From Streptomyces caelestis (GTDB lineage: Bacteria > Actinomycetota > Actinomycetes > Streptomycetales > Streptomycetaceae): 64,000 nt of DNA. Below are positions 8,784-16,764 of the stretch, one piece after another. The translations under genes were made by a program, and so were the position numbers. The notes under the pieces were generated by a model. It was given only the letters and a program-made list of their open reading frames with translations. It was not told the DNA's origin and did not search any database. The stretch is from positions 7,192,001 through 7,256,000 of the forward strand of contig NZ_JACHNE010000001.1 in assembly GCF_014205255.1 (NCBI RefSeq), written 5' to 3'. Positions within the stretch are counted from its first letter, which is position 1. Each line of letters begins with the position of its first letter.

Positions 8784-9425
8784 TCACTTCCCGTGCGCGG
8801 TCTGCTCGACCGCGCGCACGATCTTGACGTAACAGCCGCAGCGGCAGATGTTGCCGCTCATCCACTCCCCGATCTCGTCCTTGGAGCCGGTGTGGCCCTC
8901 CTGGATGCAGCCGACGCCGGACATGATCTGGCCAGGGGTGCAGTAGCCGCACTGAAAGGCGTCCTGTTCGATGAACGCCTGCTGCAGCGGGTGCAGTTCG
9001 TCGCCGTCGGCCAGACCCTCGATGGTGGTGACCTCGGCGCCCTCCAGCCGTATCGCCAGCGTCAGGCAGGAGTTGACCCGCCGTCCGTCGACCAGGACCG
9101 TGCAGGCCCCGCAAGCACCGGCGTTGCAGCCCTTCTTGCTGCCGGTGAGGTCCAGATGCTCTCGCAGCAGATCCAGCAGCGAGGTCCGGTTGTCGACGGT
9201 GACGGTGTGCCGCTTGCCGTTGACGGTCAGGGAGACACGGCCGCTGGGCGGCGCGTCAGCGGCGGCCGCCTCCTCGGCGCCCAGGCCGAACGGTCCCGCG
9301 ACCAGGCCGCCCGCCACTACAGCACCACCGACAGCGGCGGTCGCGGCGACAAACGTGCGTCGGGACGGTTCCGACGGGGGCGTGGCCGGCGGAGGAACAG
9401 CTGAATCAGTGACTTCAGTAGACAT
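8784..9425 (-). CDS. paoA: Aldehyde oxidoreductase, 2Fe-2S subunit with Tat signal (PaoA-like)
   Basis: A 213-residue small subunit with two 2Fe-2S clusters. The plant-type cluster is GCNAGACGACTVLVDG and the second is QCGYCTPGQIM with NICRCGCY near the C-terminus. Residues 20-45 hold a twin-arginine signal (SRRTFVAATAAVGGAVVAGG). This predicts export of the folded ABC complex across the membrane, as in E. coli PaoABC. The ATG at 9425 has GAGGAGA about ten bases upstream, so it was preferred over the in-frame upstream start at 9455. It is the first structural gene of the operon. The MmyB-like regulator at 9659-10549 is encoded just upstream on the same strand. Confidence 0.92.
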   Translation of the reverse strand: MSTEVTDSAVPPPATPPSEPSRRTFVAATAAVGGAVVAGGLVAGPFGLGAEEAAAADAPPSGRVSLTVNGKRHTVTVDNRTSLLDLLREHLDLTGSKKGCNAGACGACTVLVDGRRVNSCLTLAIRLEGAEVTTIEGLADGDELHPLQQAFIEQDAFQCGYCTPGQIMSGVGCIQEGHTGSKDEIGEWMSGNICRCGCYVKIVRAVEQTAHGK

Positions 9426-9658
9426 GCGTACGCTTTCTCCTCGGTGGAAGGTCAACGGCCTTGCTCATCGGCGCATTTGCAGGGGGACTGGCGTCGTCTC
9501 CAAGGCGTGGCAACCGGCTGGTCTGCCCGTCGCCCGGCGATGACGGATGCTGCGTCTGCGCATGAGGGCATGCGTCGGCAGGTCAGCTGCACCCATCAGG
9601 CGCGCGACCGTCGTTGCCGCTCTGCTCCGGATGCGATCCGGCGCTTGCGTCGCGGGTG

Positions 9659-10549
9659 TCAGCCGGCGGGGTTGTGTGTCTGTCCGGTGGTGTGGGGGCT
9701 GGTGGTGTGCGTGGTGGTCCAGCTGGCGAGGATGTTGAGGGCCTCGGCGGAGGGAGAGGCGGGTTCGGGGGTGTAGATGACGAGGGATTGTTCGAGGTCG
9801 CCCTCGACGGCCAGGACTGCGAATTCGAGGGTGAGATCGCCGACGAGCGGGTGGTGCAGGCGTTTGATGCCGGTGGTATGGGCGCGGACGTTGTGATCGG
9901 CCCACATGCTGCGGAAGGTGTCGCTGTGCAGGGACAACTCGCCGATCAACTCGGTGAGTTGCGCGTCATCGGGGTGACGGCCGGCGTACAGGCGGAGCCT
10001 GGCCACGCACGTCTCGGCCACCTGGTCCCAGTCGGCGTACAGCCTGAAGGCGGCCTCGTCGAGGAAGACGTAGCGGGCGAAGTTGCGCTCGCGGTGGGGC
10101 CGGGCTTCAAAGTCCGTGTAGAGAGCGCAGGCGAGCTTGTTGGCGGCCAGGACGTCCAGGCGTCGCCCCTCGATCACCGCGGGGACGCTGAGTGAGTCCA
10201 GGGCGCGGTACAGGACCGGGTGGACCCTTTGGGGGGCGAGGGGGCGCTTGCGGCGGGTCCGGGCGGTGGGCTTGGGCTGGGTGAGGGTGAAGAGATGGGC
10301 GCGTTCGGTCTCGTCGAGGTGCAGGGCGCGGGCGACCGCGTCCAGGACGGTTTCGGAGACGCCCTGGGTGCGGCCTCGCTCCAGGCGGACGTAGTAGTCG
10401 ACGCTGACCCCGGCGAGCTGGGCGACTTCCTCGCGGCGCAGCCCCGGCACGCGGCGGGGCCCCGGGTGTGGGGTGAGGCCGGCCTGCTCGGGGGTGATCC
10501 GGGCCCGGCGGGTGCGCAGGAACTCACGGATCTCGCTGCTGCGGTCCAT
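9659..10549 (-). CDS. MmyB-like helix-turn-helix regulator
   Basis: A 296-residue regulator with an N-terminal XRE-type helix-turn-helix (about residues 10-75: GLRREEVAQLAGVSVDYYVRLE) and a C-terminal MmyB-like ligand-binding domain (RLDVLAANKLACALY, LHHPLVGDLTLEF, LVIYTPEP). Such proteins usually control an adjacent oxidoreductase or transporter gene. A copy of the operator-like motif sits 46 bp upstream of the ATG, consistent with autoregulation. It lies upstream of and in the same direction as the paoABCD-like operon, with about 230 bp between. It is paralogous to the regulator at 14248-15144. Its ligand is unknown. Confidence 0.88.
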   Translation of the reverse strand: MDRSSEIREFLRTRRARITPEQAGLTPHPGPRRVPGLRREEVAQLAGVSVDYYVRLERGRTQGVSETVLDAVARALHLDETERAHLFTLTQPKPTARTRRKRPLAPQRVHPVLYRALDSLSVPAVIEGRRLDVLAANKLACALYTDFEARPHRERNFARYVFLDEAAFRLYADWDQVAETCVARLRLYAGRHPDDAQLTELIGELSLHSDTFRSMWADHNVRAHTTGIKRLHHPLVGDLTLEFAVLAVEGDLEQSLVIYTPEPASPSAEALNILASWTTTHTTSPHTTGQTHNPAG

Positions 10550-10594
10550 GGGACCACCGTAGGACGGCGTTGTGCCCGCCGGAGCCTTGTAAGG

Positions 10595-10609
10595 GGTACT
10601 GGCAGACCC
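10595..10609. promoter_or_regulatory. Operator-like motif, copy 3
   Basis: GGTACTGGCAGACCC on the + strand, 46 bp before the start of the MmyB-like regulator at 10549. It is identical to copy 1 in opposite orientation. The position next to a regulator gene suggests autoregulation; that is inference. Confidence 0.5.
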
Positions 10610-10812
10610 CCCGAAGAGCGGGGCCCGTACGGCGGCGCACGTGGGGACCGCGGGTGGTCGCCTGGACGGCGGGTACTCATGAGCGTGCCCCCATGCCGGC
10701 GCTATCGAGGTCGCTGATGCAAAGCCAAGGGAATTCATCGCGCAGCCGATCCGGCCTTGCTGGATGCGCAGTGATGAGCGCGGGCGCCCTGGCCGATGGC
10801 AGTTGCTCACCG

Positions 10813-11262
10813 TCAACGGTCGGCTCGCGCTGACCGGTCAGGGCATACGCGGACGGCGAGTACAGAGGCGGCAGCGGGATCCATCGACGTGGCGGTCACC
10901 CTTGACGAAGGCGCGATCACCGACGTCACCGTCACGGTAGCGACATCGAGGTCCTGGCTGGGACGGTTCACGAGCTGGCGTGCCCGGACGGCGTATCCGC
11001 CGGTGAGGACAAGCGGGTACGGAGAGCCGAGCGTGATCACGTCCGCAAGAAGCCGCGCGTGCAGCTCCGGCATGTCCATCACGCGGCTGCCCGGGTGCGC
11101 GAGGCGAGCTGAAGGAAGGCGTCCTCCCACACCGTGCGCACGGTGCGACCGACCAGAGTGCGCAGCACGGCCACAGCTGGAGAAGCAGGTCCTGGCTGAG
11201 GTAGTGGGGAAGGCCATCGCGTAGGCCCTCGTGCAGGACGGTGCCGTACAGGCCCATACGTG
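10813..11262 (-). pseudogene. Decayed AbiEii/nucleotidyltransferase-like locus
   Basis: On the minus strand from 11079 the frame reads ELHARLLADVITLGSPYPLV then LTGGYAVRARQLV and SQDLDVAT. This matches the start of AbiEii/AbiGii-type nucleotidyltransferase toxins, including the GG...D region. It then runs into unrelated sequence after residue ~45, so the catalytic core is deleted. Just upstream (11100-11240) a second broken frame reads GLRDGLPHYLSQDLLLQLWP and continues in another frame as a Val/Arg/Trp-rich helix. That could be the remnant of its small partner. Both pieces are frameshifted or truncated and neither is likely to be functional. Confidence 0.45.
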
Positions 11263-11436
11263 GTGACGGTTGCTCATTGGCAGATGCCGCAGTACAGGAT
11301 GTCGAGCTTGACGTCGTGCGGTCCGACATCGCGGCGCTCGCTGGTGACGGGGCCGAGCGGCTTGCCTGCTTCGTGGGTGCCGAACGCGTTGACAGTGGTG
11401 GACACGGTGATTCCGTTTCGCGGATGGCAGGTGATG

Positions 11437-12321
11437 TCAGGCTTCGGGGATGGCGCGGCCGAAGTCGGCGAGGGTGACGTTCTCCGGCTCGGGACCTCCG
11501 CGGCGGCCGGTCTCCAGGCCGTCGAGGGCCTTCAACTCGTCCGCGGTGAGTTCGAAGTCGAAGACGTCGATGTTCTCGGCGATCCGGTGGCGCTTGGTCG
11601 ACTTGGGGATCACCGAGCGACCCTGCTGGAGGCCCCAGCGCAGCAGCACCTGGGCCGGGCTCTTGCCGTGCGCCTCGGCGATGCGGGTGACGGCCGGGTC
11701 GTCAAGGACGCTCCTGCGGTCCTCGCCGTAGCCCGGGTAGAAGGTGATCCCGCCGATGGGGGACCACGCCTGGTTGAGGATGCCGTGCCGGTCGTCGAAG
11801 CCGAGTACGGCGCGCTGCTGGAAGTAGGGGTGGATCTCCAACTGGTTGACGGCCGGCACGACGGAGGTCGCGTCGAGCAGCGCCGTCAGGTGATCGACCA
11901 TGAAGTTGCTGACGCCGATGGCTCGGACCTTGCCGTCGGCCAGGAGCTTTTCCAAGGCGCGGTAGGCGGCGAGGGTCTTGTCGAAGTCCGACGGCAGGGC
12001 CTGGTGCAGGATCAGCAGGTCGATCCGGTCGACGCCGAGCTTGGCGGCGCTCTTGTCGAAGCCGTGCAGGGTCTCGTCGTAGCCGTAGTCGCTGATCCAG
12101 ATCTTGGTCTCGACGAAGATGTCCTCGCGCGGCACCGCGGACTCGCGGATGGCCTGGCCGACCTCGCGTTCGTTGCCGTACGCGGCGGCGGTGTCGATGT
12201 GCCGGTAGCCGAGGTCGAGGGCCGCCGTGACGGCCGCCCGGGTCTCGTCCGGCGGGGTCTGGAAGACGCCGAGCCCGAGGACGGGCATCTCGACGCCGTT
12301 GTTGAGGGTGAGGGTCTGCAT
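11437..12321 (-). CDS. Aldo/keto reductase (AKR5-like, diketogluconate reductase type)
   Basis: A 294-residue aldo/keto reductase of the prokaryotic AKR5 type, related to 2,5-diketo-D-gluconate reductases. N-terminal LNNGVEMPVLGLGVFQ, catalytic IDTAAAYGNE (Asp, Tyr), ETKIWISD (Lys) and LLILHQALP (His), and the NADPH phosphate-binding VIPKSTKRHRIAEN are all present. The ATG at 12321 shares a base with the TGA of the upstream exporter gene, so the two are translationally coupled and form an operon. The pairing suggests that a reactive carbonyl compound is reduced and its product or parent exported. It is cytoplasmic. The substrate is unknown. Confidence 0.9.
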   Translation of the reverse strand: MQTLTLNNGVEMPVLGLGVFQTPPDETRAAVTAALDLGYRHIDTAAAYGNEREVGQAIRESAVPREDIFVETKIWISDYGYDETLHGFDKSAAKLGVDRIDLLILHQALPSDFDKTLAAYRALEKLLADGKVRAIGVSNFMVDHLTALLDATSVVPAVNQLEIHPYFQQRAVLGFDDRHGILNQAWSPIGGITFYPGYGEDRRSVLDDPAVTRIAEAHGKSPAQVLLRWGLQQGRSVIPKSTKRHRIAENIDVFDFELTADELKALDGLETGRRGGPEPENVTLADFGRAIPEA

Positions 12322-13859
12322 CACAGAGACCTTTCGTTCCGGGTGGCCCGTACGGGCACGATGAGGGTCAGGACGGCCACGACGGCCAGGGCGAGCAGCA
12401 CGGTGGAGCCGGTCAGGGCCGCGCCCGAGCGGGACGCGATGTCGGCGGCCGCATGGCCGGTGGAGACGGCGGCGGCCACAGCGGTCAGGATGCTCAGGCT
12501 CAGCGCGCTGCCGACTTGGTGAACGGTGTTGACCAGGCCCGAGCCGGCCCCCGCGTCCTCAGGGGTGACGCCGTCGACGCCGCTGGAGGTCAGCGGGGCC
12601 AGCGCCAGCCCCTGGCCGGCGCCTATGAGCACCATTGGCAACGCCACTCCCGTCAGGTAGGGCGTGTGCAGGTCGAGGCGGCTCAGCCAGGCCATGCCCA
12701 CCGTGGTCAGAGCGATTCCGGCGGCGAGCACCCGCGGCCTGCCGAACCTCTCCAGCAGCCGCGGCACCCGGACGGCGAAGACGAAGTTGACCAGCGTCAT
12801 CGGCAGGAAGGAGAGCCCGGCCTGCAACGGCGTCCGGTGGTAGACACTCTGCACGAACTGCGCGGTGAAGAAGAAGAACCCCATCATCGCGCCCATGTAG
12901 AGCATCCGGGTGACGTAGGCGCCGCTGCGCTCCCGGCTCGCGAACAGCCGCAACGGAACGATCGGCTGCGCGGCCCGCCGCTCCACCTGCACGAACAGGC
13001 CCAGCATCACCGCACCGGCCCCCAGGGGGAGCAGGGTGGCAGAAGCCGTCCAGCCGAGGTCGGCCGCATCGACGATCCCCAGGACCAGGGCGGTCGAGCC
13101 CAGCGTCGCCAGCAGAGCCCCGGTGATGTCGAAGCGGCCCCGTCGGCGGTCGGTCTCGGGCAGGAACCGCAGGGCCAGCACCATCATCACGATGCCGATC
13201 GGCACGTTGAGGAAGAACCCGGCCCGCCACGAGACCAGGTCGGCGACGAGCCCCCCGACGACCAGGCCGAAGGCCGCACCGAGACCGGCCACAGCACTGT
13301 AGGCGGCCATGGCCCGGTTGCGGGACCGGCCCTCGGCGAAACTGCGCGTGAGCAGAGACAGCGCGGAGGGAGCCAGCACCGCCGCCCCGACGCCCTGGAG
13401 CGCCCGCGCGGCGATCAGCCACCATGCGGTCTGCGCGGCGCCCACCAGGAGCGAGGCCAGCGAGAAGGCGATCAGCGACAACAGGAAGACCCTGCGGTGT
13501 CCGAACAGGTCACCGGCTCGCGCTCCCAGGAGCAGCAGCCCGCCGAAGACCAGGACGTAGGCATTGGTGATCCAGGACAGGCCGGTCTCGGAGAAGCCCA
13601 TGTCGGACCGGATCTGTGGCAGCCCGGTGAACACGATGGAGTTGTCCAGGATGACCATGAAGTAGCTGACGCAGATGATCGCGAGGATCAGTGTCGAGCG
13701 GGCCGGGGACCCGCGCTGCTCGCACCGGTCCGGGCGCGTCGCGGGGACGGCGTGGTGACCCCTGGGTCGCTCGGCACACGGGGGGTTGCCCGGACGGCTC
13801 GGGTCGGCGACGTGCCCGGCACGGACGTCGCCGGCCTCGCATGTGGGTGCTGCGCGCAC
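12321..13859 (-). CDS. DHA2-family MFS drug/proton antiporter, 14 TM
   Basis: A 512-residue major facilitator transporter. The first helix carries SYFMVILDNSIVFTGLP, the DHA2 motif. RAGDLFGHRRVFLLSL is the cytoplasmic loop motif, and about 14 hydrophobic segments follow. The open frame extends far upstream. The start chosen is GTG at 13859, because AAGGA precedes it by about seven bases and the length then fits the family; the first ~52 residues are a hydrophilic extension. It is divergent from the regulator at 14248, with the perfect palindrome at 13969-13983 between them. The regulator probably represses this exporter-reductase operon, releasing it on ligand binding (inference). Confidence 0.87.
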   Translation of the reverse strand: MRAAPTCEAGDVRAGHVADPSRPGNPPCAERPRGHHAVPATRPDRCEQRGSPARSTLILAIICVSYFMVILDNSIVFTGLPQIRSDMGFSETGLSWITNAYVLVFGGLLLLGARAGDLFGHRRVFLLSLIAFSLASLLVGAAQTAWWLIAARALQGVGAAVLAPSALSLLTRSFAEGRSRNRAMAAYSAVAGLGAAFGLVVGGLVADLVSWRAGFFLNVPIGIVMMVLALRFLPETDRRRGRFDITGALLATLGSTALVLGIVDAADLGWTASATLLPLGAGAVMLGLFVQVERRAAQPIVPLRLFASRERSGAYVTRMLYMGAMMGFFFFTAQFVQSVYHRTPLQAGLSFLPMTLVNFVFAVRVPRLLERFGRPRVLAAGIALTTVGMAWLSRLDLHTPYLTGVALPMVLIGAGQGLALAPLTSSGVDGVTPEDAGAGSGLVNTVHQVGSALSLSILTAVAAAVSTGHAAADIASRSGAALTGSTVLLALAVVAVLTLIVPVRATRNERSL

Positions 13860-13968
13860 GGTGTTCCTTCGAGTCGGCTGTGAGTTCAGGCCCGGTCTCG
13901 GACCGCCACTTCTGGCCTTCCCCAGGTAACTGCACGTCGGCCCACGAGTGGGAGTCACTGCTCTTCCA

Positions 13969-13983
13969 GGTACTGGCAGTACC
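13969..13983. promoter_or_regulatory. Perfect palindromic operator candidate
   Basis: GGTACTGGCAGTACC, two 7-bp arms around one central base. It lies 110 bp upstream of the exporter start (13859, minus) and 74 bp upstream of the small open frame at 14057 (+), in the divergent control region of an MmyB-like regulator. Degenerate copies occur at 2471, 4320 and 10595. This is the best candidate for the consensus site of the local MmyB-like regulators. Confidence 0.6.
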
Positions 13984-14056
13984 TCGCAGGCCGGCTCGGA
14001 CAGACCTAACGTGATGGTTTCGGCACGACACGCAGGACGATCAAAAGGAGGTCGCA

Positions 14057-14245
14057 GTGCCCCCGGCTCCGGCATCCACACCAGCCCGTCGGCTGAGCCG
14101 CACCGTCTGTCCCGCGCCGCCCTCCCGCTTCGGCGACGTCCTGCGCGACGGCGCACGGGCCCAGCTCGGGGCGAGCACGCTCCACACCGATCCGCGCCCG
14201 CCGCTGTCCGCCGTAGGCGCGGCCGACGACAACACCAGGATCTGA
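14057..14245 (+). CDS. Small leader-type ORF before the regulator
   Basis: A 62-codon frame starting at GTG, preceded by AAAAGGAGG six bases away, one of the strongest ribosome binding sites in the window. It ends at 14245, two bases before the regulator ATG at 14248. The product is Pro/Arg/Ala-rich (MPPAPASTPARRLSRTV at the N-terminus) with no recognised domain, signal or membrane segment. The strong site and the tight junction suggest it is translated and couples translation into the regulator gene. It could instead be a chance frame in the 5' leader. Confidence 0.4.
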   Translation: MPPAPASTPARRLSRTVCPAPPSRFGDVLRDGARAQLGASTLHTDPRPPLSAVGAADDNTRI

Positions 14246-14247
14246 GC

Positions 14248-15144
14248 ATGGCCGACAGAACCAAGAAGGACCTCGCCCCCGAAGTGCGCGAGTTCCTGAG
14301 CACCCGACGGGCGCGGCTCACCCCGCAGCAGGCCGGGCTCCCGGTCTACGGCGGAAAGCGACGCGTGGCGGGGCTGCGTCGCGAGGAGGTCGCCCTGCTC
14401 GCGGGAATGAGTGTGGACTACTACGTCCGGCTCGAGCGCGGGAACCTCAGCGGTGCCTCGGACTCGGTGCTCGAAGCCCTCGCGCACGCACTGCAACTCG
14501 ACGAGGCCGAGCGCACCCACCTCTACGACCTGGCCCGTGCGGCGGCACCGTCGGGCCGACGCCCCACGGCGACCGCCTCCCGGGTACGGCCGACGATCCT
14601 GCGCCTGCTCGACTCCATGGCCGATGTGCCGGCCTATGTACGCAACGCCCACTTCGACATCCTGGCTGCCAACACCCTGGGGCGGGCAATGTACGCGCCG
14701 ATCTACGACTCACCGCTGTTCGCGCAACGCGGGCCGGTCAACAGCGCCCGCTTCATGTTCCTGGACCCCGCGAGCAGGGAATTCTGGGCCGACTGGGACA
14801 AGGGGGCCGACGACGCGGTCGCCTTCCTGCGCACCGAGACCGGCCGCGCACCGCACGACAAGGCGCTGACCGACCTGGTCGGGGAGCTGACCACCAGGAG
14901 CGACGACTTCGCACGCCGCTGGGCCCGCCACGACGTGAAGTTCCACCGCTCGGGCGTGAAGAACCTGCACCATCCGCTGGTCGGCGATCTCGCCCTGCCC
15001 TACGAGGCGATGGACCTGCCGTCCGACCCTGGACTCCGCCTCAACTTCTACACACCCGAACCGGACTCCCGGGAGCAGGAGGCTCTCGGCCTCCTCGCCA
15101 GCTGGGCGGGCACCGGCACCGTCGTGCCCTCCCGGAACGACTGA
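14248..15144 (+). CDS. MmyB-like helix-turn-helix regulator
   Basis: A 298-residue paralogue of the regulator at 9659-10549. The XRE helix-turn-helix occupies residues ~12-80 (GLRREEVALLAGMSVDYYVRLE) and the MmyB-like C-terminal domain contains HFDILAANTLGRAMY, LHHPLVGDLALPYE and LNFYTPEPDS. It is transcribed away from the exporter-reductase operon and is followed 27 bp later by another aldo/keto reductase, so it may control both sides. The ATG at 14248 matches the conserved start of the family. The palindrome at 13969-13983 is the likely binding site. Confidence 0.9.
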   Translation: MADRTKKDLAPEVREFLSTRRARLTPQQAGLPVYGGKRRVAGLRREEVALLAGMSVDYYVRLERGNLSGASDSVLEALAHALQLDEAERTHLYDLARAAAPSGRRPTATASRVRPTILRLLDSMADVPAYVRNAHFDILAANTLGRAMYAPIYDSPLFAQRGPVNSARFMFLDPASREFWADWDKGADDAVAFLRTETGRAPHDKALTDLVGELTTRSDDFARRWARHDVKFHRSGVKNLHHPLVGDLALPYEAMDLPSDPGLRLNFYTPEPDSREQEALGLLASWAGTGTVVPSRND

Positions 15145-15171
15145 CCACCCTCGATCGAGGAGAACCACTTC

Positions 15172-16191
15172 ATGCAGTACCGACCGCTCGGCCGCACAGG
15201 CGTCCAGGTCAGCCCGCTCTGCCTGGGCGCGATGATGTTCGGCCCCTGGGGCAACGAGGACGAAGCCGACTCGATCCGGATCATCCACCGCGCCCTCGAC
15301 GCGGGTATCAACTTCGTCGACACCGCTGACGTGTACTCCGCCGGCGTCTCCGAAGAGATCGTCGGCAAGGCGCTCAAGGACCGACGCGAGGACGTCTTCC
15401 TGGCGACCAAGTTCTTCATGCCGATGGACCAGGACGACCCCAACCAGCGAGGCGGCTCACGGCGCTGGATCATCCGCGAGGTCGAGAACTCCCTGCGGCG
15501 GCTCGGCACCGACCACATCGACCTCTACCAGGTACACCGACCCAGCCAGGACACGGACGTGGCAGAGACCCTCGGCGCCCTCTCCGACCTGGTGCATCAG
15601 GGCAAGATCCGCTACATCGGCTCCTCGTCCTACTCCGGCTCCCAGATCGTCGAGGCCCAGTGGACCTCGCGAGAGCGTCACCTGGAGCGGTTCGTGACCG
15701 AGCAGCCGCCGTACTCGATCCTGGTCCGGGGCATCGAGGAGGACGTGCTCCCCACCGTGCGCCGTCACGGCATGGGCACGCTCACCTACAGTCCGCTCTC
15801 CGGCGGGTGGCTCTCCGGCCGCTACCGCAAGAACGCCTCCGAGGGCCCAGCCTCCGCGGCGCGCCCCCAGGCCCGGTTCGACATGAGCACCCCCGCCAAC
15901 CAGCGCAAGCTCGACGCCGTCGAACAGCTCGCCGTCCTGGCGGAGAAGGCCGGTCTCACCCTGATCGAGCTGGCCGTCGCCTTCGTCATCAACCACCCCG
16001 GCGTCACCTCGGCGATCATCGGCCCGCGCACCATGGAGCAGCTGGAGGCGTTCCTGCCCGCCGCGGACATCACGCTGTCTTCCGACGTGCTCGACGCCAT
16101 CGACGAGATCGTCGCCCCCGGAGTCACGGTCAACCCCGTCGACAACAGCTACGGAGACTTCGAGCTGCGGGCTGACCAGCGGCGGCGCTGA
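15172..16191 (+). CDS. Aldo/keto reductase
   Basis: A 339-residue aldo/keto reductase of the YajO/Tas-like bacterial group. It shows YRPLGRTGVQVSPLCLGAM at the N-terminus, VDTADVYS (Asp, Tyr), LATKFF (Lys), LYQVHRPS (His) and a C-terminal SAIIGPRTMEQLE cofactor-binding segment. GAGGAG lies about eleven bases before the ATG. It follows the MmyB-like regulator and is probably co-transcribed with it. It is cytoplasmic and its substrate is unknown. It is the fourth reductase of this superfamily in 16 kb. Confidence 0.9.
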   Translation: MQYRPLGRTGVQVSPLCLGAMMFGPWGNEDEADSIRIIHRALDAGINFVDTADVYSAGVSEEIVGKALKDRREDVFLATKFFMPMDQDDPNQRGGSRRWIIREVENSLRRLGTDHIDLYQVHRPSQDTDVAETLGALSDLVHQGKIRYIGSSSYSGSQIVEAQWTSRERHLERFVTEQPPYSILVRGIEEDVLPTVRRHGMGTLTYSPLSGGWLSGRYRKNASEGPASAARPQARFDMSTPANQRKLDAVEQLAVLAEKAGLTLIELAVAFVINHPGVTSAIIGPRTMEQLEAFLPAADITLSSDVLDAIDEIVAPGVTVNPVDNSYGDFELRADQRRR

Positions 16192-16307
16192 CGTGACCCG
16201 CCTCGGCCGGTCATGGTCGATCGAGTCGGGTCACCGGCATAAGCGGAGTGATCGGCCCCGGGGCTGTGCCCCGCTCGACCGCCCACTCCCGTGACAGAGC
16301 TTTCTCT

Positions 16308-16336
16308 CCCTGCCCCTGCACGCGCGGCGGGCAGGG
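16308..16336 (+). terminator. Hairpin terminator candidate
   Basis: CCCTGCCC at 16308-16315 pairs with GGGCAGGG at 16329-16336 around a 13-base loop, about 120 bp after the reductase stop. A weaker hairpin, GTGACCCG/CGGGTCAC, lies at 16193-16234 directly behind the stop. There is no U-tract, as is usual in streptomycetes. Confidence 0.4.
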
Positions 16337-16380
16337 GCGGCGCCGCAGTAGGTCGGCATGCGGCGTCACCGCTGTCCGGC

Positions 16381-16636
16381 GTGACGCTCATTTGACGCTC
16401 TGCGCGTCTAATCGCTCCCGAGAGAGTCAGAAAACCAGCTCTGACCTGCGAGTTTATCGAACCCTCCTGGGGTGACGTGTTTCCGATGACGCATCATGTG
16501 GAGTGCGTCGCCATCCTTGAACCGGCGGCTAAGGGCTCCTGACCTGCGGTTTTACCCGTGTGCATTATGTGCGGTGTGGGCGTTACGGGCGATATCTTGA
16601 CGCTGAAATGACGCTCGTGACGCTCATTTGACGCTC
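16381..16636. repeat. 20-bp direct repeats flanking a 216-bp segment
   Basis: GTGACGCTCATTTGACGCTC occurs exactly at 16381-16400 and again at 16617-16636. Extra single TGACGCT units lie at 16597-16603 and 16608-16615. Between them are imperfect duplicated phrases: GACCTGCG followed by a T-rich stretch near 16443 and 16540, and GCATCATGTG/GCATTATGTG near 16488 and 16561. No gene is seen from 16192 to 16764. The pattern looks like arm-type integrase sites around an attachment core, or iterated operators for the following gene. No integrase adjoins it. Confidence 0.5.
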
Positions 16637-16764
16637 GTTCTGATGGGCTGTCAGGCGTGTTGCTGGGCTGGTCAAGCCACGTGAATCGGCGTGGTCGCAG
16701 AGGCCCGGCCGGGGAAAAGTTCCGTTGGGCGGTCGGGAGATAGCCGCGGCGGCATCATGGCGGG

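Noticed and set aside
12321..14321. Exporter start at the far end of the 666-codon frame
   Set aside because: The extra ~150 residues are Arg/Pro-rich and cover the divergent promoter. GTG 13859 has a good ribosome binding site and gives the family length.
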